From: Holothuria scabra
Taxonomy: Eukaryota; Echinodermata; Holothuroidea; Aspidochirotida; Holothuriidae
Assembly (NCBI GenBank): GCA_037179385.1
Contig: CM074200.1
Span: 34,475,884 to 34,539,883 of the forward strand
Reading direction: 5' to 3'
DNA length: 64,000 nucleotides
Shown here: positions 49,127-59,855 of the stretch, in pieces
Layout of the letters: the number at the start of each line of letters is the position of its first letter
How positions within the stretch are numbered: position 1 is the first letter of the stretch
Notes under the pieces: generated by a model
Seen by the model: the letters and a program-made list of their open reading frames with translations, nothing else
Database searches by the model: none
Told to the model about the DNA's origin: nothing
Program-made: the position numbers and the translations under genes

Positions 49127-49915
49127 GTTAAAGGTACGGTCGCTGTGAATGATACCAGATTTCATGTATTGACACCGTTGTCAAAACTTTCAAAGAGAAA
49201 CATTAGCATATTTTCAATTTCGTTGTTGTTTTTTTTTTTTTTGTTGAAAAAAATTCAGAACCATTAACAGTAGTGGTACATTTTATGTGGTAAGATTTTA
49301 TCATCATATAACAAGTTGCTGATTGATTATTATAATTATTATTATTTCGGGGTGGGGGGGGGGGGTCATTCCATAAATAAGGGTGCCAAAGGGTTTTGGT
49401 GATCCATGCATTTACTTTGTGATTTTTTTTACAAAAGATCTTGTATCAAGATTTACGTTCAATCTTCAAATAATAGCTTAAGCCCCCACCTCCCCGTTAG
49501 CTGGGGGTTATGTAGAACACGCCCACGGTATTTTCCGCCTGTCGTAAGAGGCGACTAAAGGGAGGCCAAACGTTAACTTGAACAATACTTGAACGTAAAT
49601 TTGAACTTTGAAACTTTTTATTGAGTTGACTGACACTATATAAATCCCATCTTACTTAGCTGCTTAGTAACTAATAATAACATAAGATACATCTAAGTGT
49701 CGGAACCTTTCAAACAATCTACAACAAAAGAGTTTTACTTTTTGCATTGGGATTTCATGTTTTAAGCTGTCATGTTTCACGTGTAAATGAGAAACCAAAG
49801 TTTGGACATGAAAAAATCAACTAGCACTGTGTTTCTTGTTTTAAAGTGTATTGAAAGGTTTAATATGCTTGATTTACCGGTAATGCTCTGCATTGTGACA
49901 ATGTAGGTCCATGCA
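49127..49915. other. No gene; contains a SINE-like conserved motif
   Basis: CCTGTCGTAAGAGGCGACTA at 49538-49557 is a motif I associate with dispersed invertebrate repeats, preceded by GTTAGCTGGGGGTTATGTAG. I could not set boundaries. A T run lies at about 49229-49242 and a G run at about 49354. Confidence 0.35.
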
Positions 49916-49919
49916 TTAA

Positions 49920-50170
49920 CCCTTTACCGTTGTTTGGGTCCGTTTGGACCCATGCGGAGAGCTCGGCTGTCACCCATCTTTACTGTTTCACGCGGAGCTC
50001 GAAACTGCGAGTAGCTACCCGAAAATTCGGCCACAACAACGAGAGAGACAATAGTTAAAGGTCACGGGGTCAATGGCCTACGGAAGCCGATGCGGGGCGG
50101 GCTACGTCCGCTTTTCCGCCCACTCCCGAGGCGCGCAAATATGCCCCGATCGGAGCACAACGGTAAAGGG
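49920..50170. mobile_element. piggyBac-like MITE (251 bp) with TTAA duplication
   Basis: TTAA borders at 49916-49919 and 50171-50174 enclose CCCTTTACCGTTGT...ACAACGGTAAAGGG, a perfect 14-bp inverted end. TTAA plus a CCC start is the piggyBac pattern. The interior is CpG- and GC-rich, unlike the surrounding DNA. Confidence 0.9.
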
Positions 50171-50174
50171 TTAA

Positions 50175-51350
50175 GTCATTGTTCTCCAAATAAGTTTGGC
50201 CAAAAAATGCATAGCTGAGCAAATAGATTGGAGCAGAGTTTTTATAGTTTTCAAAACAAAAACCAAAATTTTGGTGTCCCACTTTATCTTTTACACATGG
50301 ACCATGTTATATGCTCATGGAAAACTGAAAAATGTGTGGCTAAGAATTCTGTGTTGCTAAATTTTACCTTGTCACTACCCAATTTTATGTCTGGATTTGG
50401 AAAAGAATGAATGACTTGAACATAGAAAATTTTTGAAAAGTCTTGAATTTTCCGTGTATATATTTTTACCCGGGACACCAAAATGGTGTCGCGGATTCAA
50501 GGGTAGGCTTTTACGGCCTCGGCCCTCCCTTTTTCGCAACATCAACAACAAAATACTCGCAAACTCAGCAGTGCAACTCCCTCACACCCCTGATCCCTCG
50601 TAAGTCAGCCCCCTTTTTTGGAATGTCTGGATCCGCGCCTGCGTTATACGTTAAACCGTAATAATTGCAATAACTAAATGCATGGTGATAAACGAGCTGA
50701 GAAAAGCATGTATCGCATAAGCTGCATGATATATGGCATAGAAATTTAAAAATTGGCTTTGGTGTCCCGTTCACACGTGAAACATAAAATGCCATTTTAA
50801 TCCAATATTGTTATTTTTTAATGCAATTAGGCTTTAAAAGAAACAACCATTCCTGCATCCTGTTTTAATCTTGTGCAACAAAATGCCCGAAATGGCATTA
50901 TTATTATTCTAATACTTTCAAATCTTTTCCCAGAGCAAAAAAAAACAGAAAACGCTATGTGTTCAAAGTAAAATTTTCATCTGCAATAAAAATAATAACA
51001 AAGATCTTTGACATATTCCGGAAGCTTGTGAAAAAGATTTTCCACAGCCCACTTCAAAACGTAGCCTTGCAAAAGCTTTGCCCAAAATGGTAAAATATGC
51101 GGGCGAAAGTTGCAAAATTGCGTGGACATATTCAAGTACCAAATTAACTTAATGGAGAGAAGGGACATGTTCATGAGCAGTACCCAATGGTTTGCCATCT
51201 ATCCTGCCCCTAGAGCCAAATGCGGGCTATGGTTATGAAAATCCGGCAATTTGTTTTTCAATGCTACAATGATACAGTGTGAGACTTGTTTTCCCAAAAG
51301 TCTGAAAATTCATTTAAACCCACCTCGTAACGTGACATTTTTAAAAAGGT
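50175..51350. other. No gene; one orphan hAT-type terminus
   Basis: GTCTGGATCCGCGCCTG at 50625-50641 is a hAT-type right end and CGCGGATTCAAGGG at about 50487 may be its left counterpart. Their flanks do not match. No exon seen. Confidence 0.4.
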
Positions 51351-51358
51351 GTTACTAA

Positions 51359-51711
51359 CAGTGGCGGCTCCAGAATATTAAAACTGGGACGAGGCAAACT
51401 AAGGGCAAAAATTGTTAAGAGCAAGAATTTCCTGACGTAGAGCGAAACCTAGCCCAGAGCGCCTGTTCATGGACGAGAAGTCTAGTCACACCTCCCTGCT
51501 CCGAAGCTCTGACTTTAGCGCATCTCAGGAAAAAAAAAGTCTCAGGAGAGGCATGTTTATTTTTTTTCGGTTAACCTAACTCTAAACTGACCTAACTTCG
51601 AAAGTGGGGACAAGTGTGTGGGCGGGGGGGGGGGGGGGTGGTGGCAAGTGGCGGGTAACGGCAAAATCGGGGGAAAATGTCCCCTCTTGCCCCACCGTAA
51701 CGCCGTCACTG
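51359..51711. mobile_element. hAT-like MITE (353 bp) with perfect 8-bp duplication
   Basis: GTTACTAA flanks both sides (51351-51358, 51712-51719). The left end is CAGTGGCGGCTCCAGAAT; the right end, reversed, is CAGTGACGGCGTTACGG. A 13-base G run lies in the right half. Confidence 0.9.
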
Positions 51712-51719
51712 GTTACTAA

Positions 51720-52222
51720 TCGAAGTTCAATTATTTTCATTCGGGGCTTCGTGCAGTCCCATATGCAATTTTATCGATTCAGTATATATTGGATTTAGCC
51801 AAGAGTCACAGTAGACTGGTAGAGTAAAACATATTAGCATGCTTTCAATTCCGTTTGATAGTTTCCCCGAAAAGACAAGACAATTTCATCCAATGGTACA
51901 TTTTATCTGGAAATTTTCTGATCGAAATAGCGACTAGTTTTACAAGCCTGGGAAATGTCATTTTCGACTCTCTGAGGGGTCTGATTTTTCAAAATTTTCT
52001 GTACCCTCCGCGACACACAGGTTGTGCTTAGCTGACAGTCTTTCAGGCAGAATAACATTTTTGGGCCAAAAATGTTCTGTTCCCAAACTGAAATGTTACC
52101 GTACGTCTATGGACTTGCGCGAGGGTATCTAACCGTCTCAGAAAATCTTCGGTAAAAAGCACTCCCAATAAATGTCTGGAAAAAGATAATGTCCAGTTAC
52201 AGCATTTGAAGTGAGGTCCTGG
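51720..52222. repeat. Relic related to the 11-kb hAT interior
   Basis: TCTGAGGGGTCTGATTTTTC and AAAATTTTCTGTACCCTCCGCG at about 51960-52015 match 11730-11778. CATTAGCATRYTTTCAATT also links 51832 with 49201. No termini found. Confidence 0.5.
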
Positions 52223-52480
52223 TATAGATGAATCCGGACAGTCAAGTGATGGTCTGATTTAAGTCGGACAGAACTGGGGTCCATTGCCGTTCGACTTTTC
52301 GAAATTGTCTTGCTTGCCTGTACCATGGATGGTTGTACACTGACTTGACTCCGTCAATTTTACTGAATATGAGGATTTGAAATTCATGTGGACAATAAAT
52401 GAAGACGATTGAAGGTTGAAGGACCCCACTAATGGCTGCCTACAGTCACTAAACACAGGGTCTTATTGGATTCGTCTATA
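52223..52480 (-). mobile_element. TA-flanked MITE family M2
   Basis: A reversed copy from TATAGATGAATCCGGACAGTC to TTATTGGATTCGTCTATA. Contains GATGGTCTGATTTAAGTCGG, CCTGTACCATGGATGG and CACTAATGGCTGCCTACAGT. Confidence 0.85.
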
Positions 52481-52943
52481 GGTGCGCCGTCGATTTGGAA
52501 CTATTGGGGGAAGATGTTTTCATTGCAGTTGTCAAAATATGGTGACACCTGTCCCACTACCTTCATGTTAAGGGTGATAAAATGTGTTTATTTCTTATTG
52601 TTAGACTGTGTTTTCGGGAAAAGCAAGTTGCCTGTCCACTTTCCTCTGTTAAACACTATATTTATTTTCATCTAATGAAAACCAAACGATCCTTTCGGGA
52701 AATGGATCGAGCTGTGACCTCTTTGATTCCCCTTCTTTATGTGCACCACTGGCTCCTTTCCACAAATGAAACCAAAATTAATTTCTGGACAAAAACAGAC
52801 CATAATGGGCCAAATGAGTCTAAACTTGAATGGGCTGTGTGTGGGACTGGAGTTCCTAAGCCTCGCATTTATCTGTGTTTAAACTGAGGCCCTTGCACTT
52901 GATTTATCCAACCTCCGGTTGAAAAAGCTGCATTTAGGCCTGC
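52481..52943. other. No gene recognised
   Basis: A 101-codon frame (52582-52887) shows no domain and no flanking splice pattern that would support an exon. Confidence 0.4.
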
Positions 52944-52951
52944 ATGCAGTG

Positions 52952-54295
52952 CAGGCTCGTAGCCAGAATAGTCAACTTGGGGGAGGGGGCACATCAATAT
53001 TGGAGTTTCGCTGGCCTGCCGGAGGGGTGTAAGGGAAGGGGGACAGGGGTGTCCCCCTTCGATTTGAAAAATTTTTGCCTATTTTAAGGACTCTAGATGC
53101 AAAATGGTGCGAAATTTTGCATTTTTCTTTGATATATTTGTACTCCGAAAAAGCTGGTCTCATAACAAAACTTTTCCCCCTTTTTACACTAAAAGTGAAA
53201 ATGAAATAGAAAAATATGGTTATTATATAAAACAAGCTGCCAACGAGGTTGTCAAGGCTAATTGGTGATGTCAAACTTAACTTAAACAAATTATGAAAAT
53301 TAATCTTACCTGTAGCTTTATCAAGTATTTTCTTGCTTAAAAGAGTTTGATTCTGGTTCTTTTTTCTCAGTTAGAAAATTTCGGAACAACTTCAACTGGG
53401 TTGATCTGCATTTGCTTACTCCGTTTCCTGGACACATAAATTACTCCTAAATCAGAAAGACGTTGATTTTACTTGTATTTAACTGCTTTCTTTTCTTTCT
53501 TTTTTTTTTTTTTTTGCGGTATACGGTAATTCTAGACACTCTTTCCTAAAGCTGTTCTTAAAGGCAAATTTTAATCACCCCAAAACAATTCCAGTTCTCC
53601 CAACCTACTTACTTCTAGCCCCTCCCACATTTATCTAAAACTCATCTTTATCCAGACACAATCCTTGTTTATTACTTCATGGCTTGTCCCAGTGGCCATA
53701 CAAGTCCATGATGTGTAATCAAGACACTCCGTCAGTGCCCATGCTGTGTAATTTAGCTATGATGCATTGTTTGAATGTGATGCCAATCAAAGAGCTGTAC
53801 CAATTGAGAGTTTTGATATATGCATACTGAAACTGTAGTTTAGGGTGACGAATGACTGCCTTTAAGGAATAAATTTTTATGATAACTTCATTAAATTATT
53901 TTGTGTCTGAAGTCTCTTTTTTGCACTGCCTACAACGCCGGCCCAGAAACCAGGTAAAATGTAAGAACTTATATGACAGCTGAATGATACATTGACGTGC
54001 GAAAGTAGGCTCGCAATACTTAGCGTAACCTTCATGGAAGGGATCTCCGTGAGCCATCGATGACTAACAATTGACAATAATAGTTGTGTACGTCGTTCAT
54101 ACGCGCCTTACCCGAGTTAAAGTGTATGTTTTGTTCGAAAGTGGAAAATATTTTGACAGAATTCAGTGAAGGTATTTTGAAGTTGTGGTGATTTAATGGG
54201 GATAAATTTTCCTCCTTCAGTGCAAGACCTTTTATTGATTTTTTTTTTTTTTTTTGGGGGGGGGGGCACGCCCCCCCCCCATGGCTACGTGCCTG
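52952..54295. mobile_element. hAT-like element (1,344 bp) with perfect 8-bp duplication
   Basis: ATGCAGTG flanks both sides (52944-52951, 54296-54303). The left end is CAGGCTCGTAGCCAGAAT; the right end, reversed, is CAGGCACGTAGCCATGGG. G/C homopolymers lie just inside each end. An M1 MITE (53558-53865) is nested inside. The 105-codon and 150-codon minus-strand frames over the ends are translations of the G/C runs and TIRs, not a transposase. Confidence 0.92.
53558..53865 (+). mobile_element. TTAA-flanked MITE, family M1, nested inside a hAT element
   Basis: The ends are TTAAAGGCA... and ...TGCCTTTAA, with the same body as the 58932 copy (TCTTTATCCAGACACAATC, CCAATCAAAGAGCTGTACCAATT). It lies wholly within the hAT-like element 52952-54295, so it inserted later. 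Confidence 0.8.
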
Positions 54296-54303
54296 ATGCA
54301 GTG

Positions 54304-54550
54304 CCAGTGAAAATTGTATCTGGCTTAAGGCGGCTGAAGACCCCATTGACCAAAGACAAATTGTCACGTGTGTGGTGGGGGCGGTAAAATCATACAATGG
54401 CATGGATCGGAGGGACTGAGAGTCAAAGGCCGCGCACGAGCGAATTTTAACAGCGGGGCAGTGCTTTAGCAAGGTTCGTGTCATGGGGGCACGCCATGAG
54501 GGAAAAGTCTAAAGAGTGGGGATCTAATCACCAAAGCGGCATACTACGTT
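54304..54550. other. No feature recognised
   Basis: Spacer between two transposon-like elements. Confidence 0.5.
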
Positions 54551-55417
54551 CTGGTTCTGGTTCTGGTTCTGGTGAAATACTGCATAAACTCGGGACGGGA
54601 TGTAACATGCAGGCACAGAAGGCTGAGCAGCGTACTAATTACTAAAACGGGCTCTACTAATGATTTCTTCAAGACTCACAGAATTTAACCCCGACTTAAA
54701 AGCACTCACAGTGGGGGCATCCCTAATATTCAACAATATTAACACTGTTCAACACTTGTTCAACACTGCCAAGCACTGCCTTGTTGAACACTTGTTCAAC
54801 AATATTAACACTGTAAGGCGGCCAAAGCAAAACTGCCTAGACCATCGCAGAAAAATCGGCGGAACCCCCCCCCCACCCCCTCTGTCTGGGACCCCAACCA
54901 GAAAGACTTGAAAAAACAGCTTAAGGGCCGGGGTCCAGGGTCGCAGTGCACTAATTCGTCTGTAAAAACTGTAGACAACTTAAAGGGCCAGCGTAACAGA
55001 CATGATTTCTAATTTGGACTGGGAATCACTGGGGCACAGGAGGGCTGCCCGGATTGACCCTTATTTATAAGTTCATTAACAAATTAGTTGCAAGTGATAC
55101 CGATCCATACTAGCTCCCTTCAATATGTGTGAGCACATACCTGTAGCTCATTTGTGAAACTATCATCCCACAAACTTAAGATTGTTACTAATAAATATTC
55201 ACTGTTCCCTAGGATATTTGCTGAATGGAACTGCCTCTATCCCACTCAGTGCTAGGGATGCCCCCTATGTGAATGCATTCAAGTCAGGATTGGGTTCCAT
55301 AAGTCTTGAAGAATTTTTAGTAGAGCTCATTTTAGTAATAAGTTTGTTGCTCAGCCTTCTGTGCCTGCATGTTACATCCCGTTTTGTGGAGATTATGCAG
55401 TAACTCACCAGAACCAG
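54551..55417. mobile_element. Element with about 165-bp inverted ends (867 bp)
   Basis: Left CTGGTTCTGGTGAAATACTG...GGATGTAACATGCAGGCACAG...GGGGGCATCCCTA (54563-54722) matches the complement of 55250-55417 with roughly 15% differences. Three extra CTGGTT repeats precede the left end. The middle repeats AACAATATTAACACTGTT and TTGTTCAACA motifs. No clear target duplication. A 73-codon frame at 55182-55403 spans the right arm. Confidence 0.85.
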
Positions 55418-55495
55418 CACCCCCTACCCCATCCCCGTCTCCGTGGTCCCTGAGACCTTGTCATTACGTGAAGGGAAGAAAATCGATTATTTTTC

Positions 55496-55614
55496 AATCA
55501 GAAGTTACCGGGGATTGCTGGACAGATATGTGGTCGTTTTATCAATGATGTAGTTTACCGTGGCTAAAACGACTCACATCCTACGCTGTCCAACAATCCT
55601 CAGTCTTTTTGATT
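55496..55614. mobile_element. Foldback MITE family M3, copy 1
   Basis: AATCAGAAG...GGATTGCTGGACAG pairs with CTGTCCAACAATCC...TTTTTGATT, and GTGGTCGTTTTA pairs with TAAAACGACTCAC. The loop reads ATGATGTAGTTTACCGTGG. Confidence 0.8.
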
Positions 55615-55654
55615 ACAACTCACTCAGTTGGGAAACGGTCAATGGGATCTAGCA

Positions 55655-55810
55655 ATAGACCTATTCCCAAATAGCAATTACAAAGGATTGTGGGATAGAG
55701 TTTTGGTGTTTGTCATTTTTGTCAATGGAATTTTACCGTGGTGAAAATAGACGTACACCCAAAACTCTATCCGACAATTCATTGTAATTGCCATTTGGAA
55801 ATAGGTCTAT
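55655..55810. mobile_element. Foldback MITE family M3, copy 2
   Basis: ATAGACCTATTCCCAAATAG...GGGATAGAGTTTTGG (about 52 bp) pairs with its complement at the right, ending AAATAGGTCTAT. The loop contains TTTTACCGTGG, as in copy 1, so the two neighbours are relatives. Confidence 0.88.
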
Positions 55811-56100
55811 GGCACAGCTCGGATGGCGCAGATAAATTCTAAATCCTGTATCTTGGAAATGCAGTCAACCGTGGGAGTATTAGGTTCTATGGTACATCGT
55901 CATAACGGCATGATTGCTGTGAACTTAAATCGGGGTTAGAGTAGTACTTTAGGTTGGTTAATACACGGCAAACTTTTGTGAGATGTCAGTAACTATTTCT
56001 CTTGTAACATACACAACATGATTTTAATATCGACGATTTTTATTTTCCTTACCGAAAGCAATTGAATTCGCTGTGTTAAATAATATCTTTTGTCCAATCT
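55811..56100. other. No feature recognised
   Basis: Spacer upstream of the candidate LIM promoter. Confidence 0.45.
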
Positions 56101-56345
56101 GTGACTAAAAGGATCTCCCCGAGTCGATTCGCCTTTCCAAAATAGGATGCCGTATTACAGAAACGTTAAAATTTGCGTTCTGTGTGCAAAGCAACTTCGT
56201 CGTTTCCTTTCTAATCGAAGGCAGGGAAGTAACGGAATGTCAAGCATTTCGCCCGCACAACAACCTTTACAAACAAATTCATGTAACTTCGCCGCAAAAA
56301 GAGTAGCAACCGACGCGTTTACATCGGAATAACTCCAAGAAATAG
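56101..56345 (+). promoter_or_regulatory. Candidate promoter and non-coding first exon of the LIM gene, with a CArG box
   Basis: The LIM gene needs an upstream 5' UTR exon. This segment is the best candidate within 5 kb. It is visibly richer in CpG than its flanks. It contains a perfect CC(A/T)6GG box, CCAAAATAGG, at 56137-56146. It ends in TAG|GTAACG, a plausible splice donor after 56345. CArG boxes bind SRF, and CRP-family genes are known SRF targets in vertebrate muscle. A short open frame (56147-56332) begins right after the box, but I see no domain in it. With this base composition a handful of CArG matches is expected by chance in 64 kb, so the assignment rests on position and is inference. 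Confidence 0.3.
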
Positions 56346-58339
56346 GTAACGTTGTTTCACCATTAAACTGCTACTAACCCTTGTGTGTGTTTTTCGGCAT
56401 AAAGGGCGTCTGCTGTCAGGTTAGCGGGCATTCCTATTTGTTTTGATTCTGAGTACAGTAACTGTTAGGCCTAGGCTAGGCTAGGCCTAGCCTAGGATCT
56501 GCTCGAAACTGCATCACGTTATGTGCATGGTTACTGCCCAATTGTGGTATACTGTAGAGTGAAAATGTCGCAAATTTGCCGAGTGGACAAGTATCTTGTT
56601 CAACAACCTATCATGGTATTCAGCTTCATTTTGGCTATAGGCACAACCAAAATTAGTAAATGAGTAGGCCTAACGTTAGGCCTAATTTACAAATTTCGTT
56701 CGTGCCTTTGGCAATACTAATTACTATAGTATAGCTATTAACTATGCAATAAGGCTAGGCTTATCGATAACAAGGCTAAATAACTGTAGGCTACCTAGGC
56801 TAGGCCTACATACAGTTAGACCAAGCCTAAGGCTACAGGCAGGCCTAACGTAGGCCGAGGTGGTAGGGGCCTATGAAGTTTTATACTAACTGGGCATATC
56901 TTATTGACCAATTTGGGGCTTAATCACCATCCCTCAAATACGCCAAGTTCATGGTACTGTTGTATTCATGTTGGCAACTCCCAGTAATTTAGAATCTTTA
57001 CTAAGGCCTAACGTTAGGCCTACGTTAGATAGATACTGTGCAACACAAATGGTGGAGTTCAATACACACTCACAGGGAGGTGGTGCGCATGAGAAGAGTT
57101 AAACTGAATCCCAGGCCTCGTGAGGAACCTCAAGGTGGAGATTGAGGTCCAGGAGAAGAAGGTTCCAATCAGCAATTAACATTAGAAATAGTGGAAGAAA
57201 AATAACCATTGTAAAAATACATTAGGGCCTAATTTAGGACGTAAGGAGACATGAGCTTGGACCATCACAAATTCTATGCATCAAGGCAGTGTTGTTGCCA
57301 CAGGTTTTAGGCTCCCCTGTAAATGAAAAACAAGAATTGTTATCTCACATCAAGACAAAAGGACCTTAGTTTGAATTCAATAAGTCCTTGTGTCTGCACA
57401 TTTGCATTTCAAAATACAAGTGGTGTACTGTTAGATTCCAAATAATAACCCATCAGAATAGTGATAGGCCTATGTTTATTCAGAATTATGACTCTGATCC
57501 ACTTATTGAAAGAGTGATTCTCATTTTACTTTCAGAATGACAGCTGAAAGACAATGACCCCTGTCACCCTTGTTCTTATTTTTAAGTAATGATGCTTTGA
57601 GTTTGGGATGATGATCCTTCAGAGTAACAACTATGTATTTGGACTAAAATTCCTTGTGGTTATATTTGCATGAGGATTGAGAACTAGTCCTCTTCCAAAA
57701 AAATTTTTAGCCCCTCAAATTCATGAAGGCTAAATTAACAGTATTGACATTTCAAAGGGCTCCTGATTCACATACGAGGCCCCACAAATCAAACATTGCT
57801 AGTAGCTTTTAGATATGTCATGACTGAGATTGGTGTCTCAATCTGTTTTCCCACATAGATATAGTCATTGAGGACTCTTTTGACTGCCTGTCTGCCTTTG
57901 ATTTTTTCTATTTAATGGAGAGCTTGATAGAACCCCTCAATGGGAATTCCAAAGCAGTCTTTGAATAGTTCTACACAAGAGTGAGCTGATGTATGTATAC
58001 AAGGCTGTATTCTGTACTTTCAGGGAAATGCATCAAAAAAGCTGTTGCAAAGCAACGTAAATTATTTAATCCTTTTGTGTTTTTTTTCTCTAAACACAAA
58101 TTACAGTACAATACTGAAACTTACAGATGAACAAAATTAATTTTACAAAATGCAGTATGTACAAAAAAGCAGCAATTTCCTTATTGCATGGCTTCATTAA
58201 CAAACAAGACTCACCCCCTTAGAATGTTCATACTATTGCATAATTATTTAGAACGAGCAGTTATGTATGTCATGCTGTTCTTGTTTGCAGTATTTACTGT
58301 AACCCTACATGAGACAACAGTCACATAGTCCATACCAGT
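56346..58339 (+). other. Probable 5' intron of the LIM gene, left part
   Basis: If the first exon ends at 56345, this is intron. I see no coding exon in it. It holds a cluster of GGCCTA-type palindromes: 56464-56500; the 20-bp perfect palindrome TAGGCCTAACGTTAGGCCTA at 56665-56684; and an 18-bp relative at 57004-57021. The rest is plain AT-rich sequence. Confidence 0.35.
56464..57021. repeat. Cluster of GGCCTA/AACGTT palindromic motifs
   Basis: Short palindromes built from AGGCCTA, CCTAGG and AACGTT recur here, at 3581-3596, at 3712-3733 and near 4695-4715. The copy at 56665-56684 is a perfect 20-bp palindrome. Such motifs are scattered through echinoderm genomes as I know them; their function, if any, is unknown to me. 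Confidence 0.6.
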
Positions 58340-58583
58340 AGTATAATGGTTGGTTCAAAGTTTGAACAGCTTCTAAATTCGAACACCTAATTAAAATCAT
58401 TCATATATCAGTCATAAGACACTATTTTCTTCAGTTACTTACAACACCATTAAGAAATAACTATGGCTCCATATGGTATGGCAAAGCTGACAATTATTTT
58501 GCATCTATCAGTGAATAATTATTCCATTTAAATGAGGTGTTCGAATTAAGAACCTGTTCGAACTTAGAACCAACCACGATACT
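58340..58583. mobile_element. Foldback MITE with about 45-bp inverted ends
   Basis: The left arm AGTATAATGGTTGGTTC... through TTCGAACACCT matches the reverse complement of the right arm AGGTGTTCGAA... through GGTTGGTT. There are about seven differences in 45 bp. The 150-bp middle is AT-rich and non-coding. No clear target duplication was seen. Confidence 0.8.
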
Positions 58584-58683
58584 GTGGGATGAACTGCAAC
58601 ACACACAGGGAGATGTTGGTTCACTATGCTGTTCATGTGTTTCATGAAACATTTTGTCAGCTGGGTGGTACTGTACAATTTAG

Positions 58684-58930
58684 GACCTTTTATCAGGGCT
58701 GGAAATAATCCAATAATCCAAGGCCATATGAAGGCCATGGCCATCGTGTTTGTGACGATGGCCTTGTTGCTAAATAAAATTTAATGACCATCAAGGCCAT
58801 TTGGCCTCTGTGCCCGTCATGTGAGATTACATTAAGGGTCAGTAAAACATTACTTCTTTAGCCTTGGTGCCCTCTCAGTCACATGATGGGCCCCTATAAC
58901 TGATGGAAAATGGCCTTACCCTGATGGAAC
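58684..58930. repeat. Segment rich in GGCCAT/ATGGCC motifs
   Basis: AAGGCCAT, GGCCATGGCC and CGATGGCC recur, forming a small hairpin near 58733-58766 (GGCCATCG ... CGATGGCC). A hAT-like terminus, CAGGGCTGGAAAT, sits at 58693, but no matching right end was found. Confidence 0.4.
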
Positions 58931-58931
58931 C

Positions 58932-59224
58932 TTAAAGGCCCAAATGTCTCACCCCAAACAGTACCAATTCTCCTTCTTGCCCAAGCCCCTCCCACAGTCG
59001 TCTGAAATTCATCCTCATCCAGACACAAACTCAGTTCAAGAACAGTCTAGGTGTGTATATAGGCCTAGAAATACTCAATGTTAATCAAAACACTTTCATA
59101 CTAAAAAAAGCTTTGGTACTTTGCATTGTTTGAATTAGCAGTCAATCAAAGAACTCGGCCAATGGACAGTTTCTTTTACCCAATACAAGAAGTGTAGTTT
59201 GGGGTGAGAAGATTGTCCCTTTAA
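58932..59224 (+). mobile_element. TTAA-flanked MITE, family M1
   Basis: The element is bounded by TTAA on both sides, with inverted ends of the type AAAGG...CTCACCCCAAAC and GTTTGGGGTGAGA...CCTTT. The body contains TCATCCTCATCCAGACACAA and a CAATCAAAGA motif shared with copies at 7151, 44322 and 53558. TTAA duplication is typical of piggyBac and Kolobok elements. Confidence 0.8.
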
Positions 59225-59659
59225 TTCCAGCTCTGTTTTATCTATGCAAAACTTGTTAATAATTTGTTATTAAGTTTGTTATTAAATATTTCACAAAAAA
59301 GCCTATGTTGTAGTCTACATGCTGTAGGAGATGTTTTCTTACACAATGCGGTACACTTTGTTTGATTGGTGGATTTTTAATCAGGGATAAGGAAGGTGTG
59401 GTTTTGCATGCATAATTATTTGGGTTAACAAATTTGTCAGTACTAGGAAATATGAATTACTTGTTGATTAGTGGTCAACAGGTAAAAATACTTTCCTGGT
59501 TATGGTACCTCTCTTTCATCAAAGTGTATCCAATTGTACATGCACAAAGTGCCAACTGGGTAAGATTAAATAAAACAACTCACAAGTTTGCGATTTTTTC
59601 CTTTTTCACCTTCCACTTCAGTGTCTTTGTGCAGAAGTAAAGGGAGAAGATAAGATTCA

Positions 59660-59707
59660 CCAGTGTATATACTGAAGAAGACTGGTCTTCTTCAGTATGT
59701 ACACTGG
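59660..59707. repeat. 48-bp foldback hairpin
   Basis: CCAGTGTATATACTGAAGAAG is followed after a few bases by its near-perfect complement ending CAGTATGTACACTGG. The stem is about 22 bp with one mismatch. It abuts the inverted-repeat arm at 59709. Confidence 0.9.
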
Positions 59708-59708
59708 G

Positions 59709-59855
59709 GGTACACTAGGGAACAATAGCCACTTTCAACAATGTGTTTAGAGCATGAAATGAGCTAACAGCTGTGCTGGAATGAAAGGCTATTGTTTCCT
59801 GCTTGTAGTCTCTACCCATGGTTGCCTCATTAACTTGCAAGTGGACTTCTTCTGG
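59709..59855 (-). repeat. Left arm of an inverted repeat flanking the start-codon exon
   Basis: The reverse complement of this segment matches 61556-61694 over about 140 bp with only scattered differences. Shared blocks include GTCCACTTGCAA, ATGGGTAGAGACTA and CATTCCAGCACAGCTGTTAG. The arms lie about 1.0 kb upstream and 0.6 kb downstream of the first coding exon. Confidence 0.85.

Noticed and set aside
54032..54484. 150-codon minus-strand protein.
   Set aside because: It runs through the terminal inverted repeat and the G/C and T runs of the element at 52952-54295.
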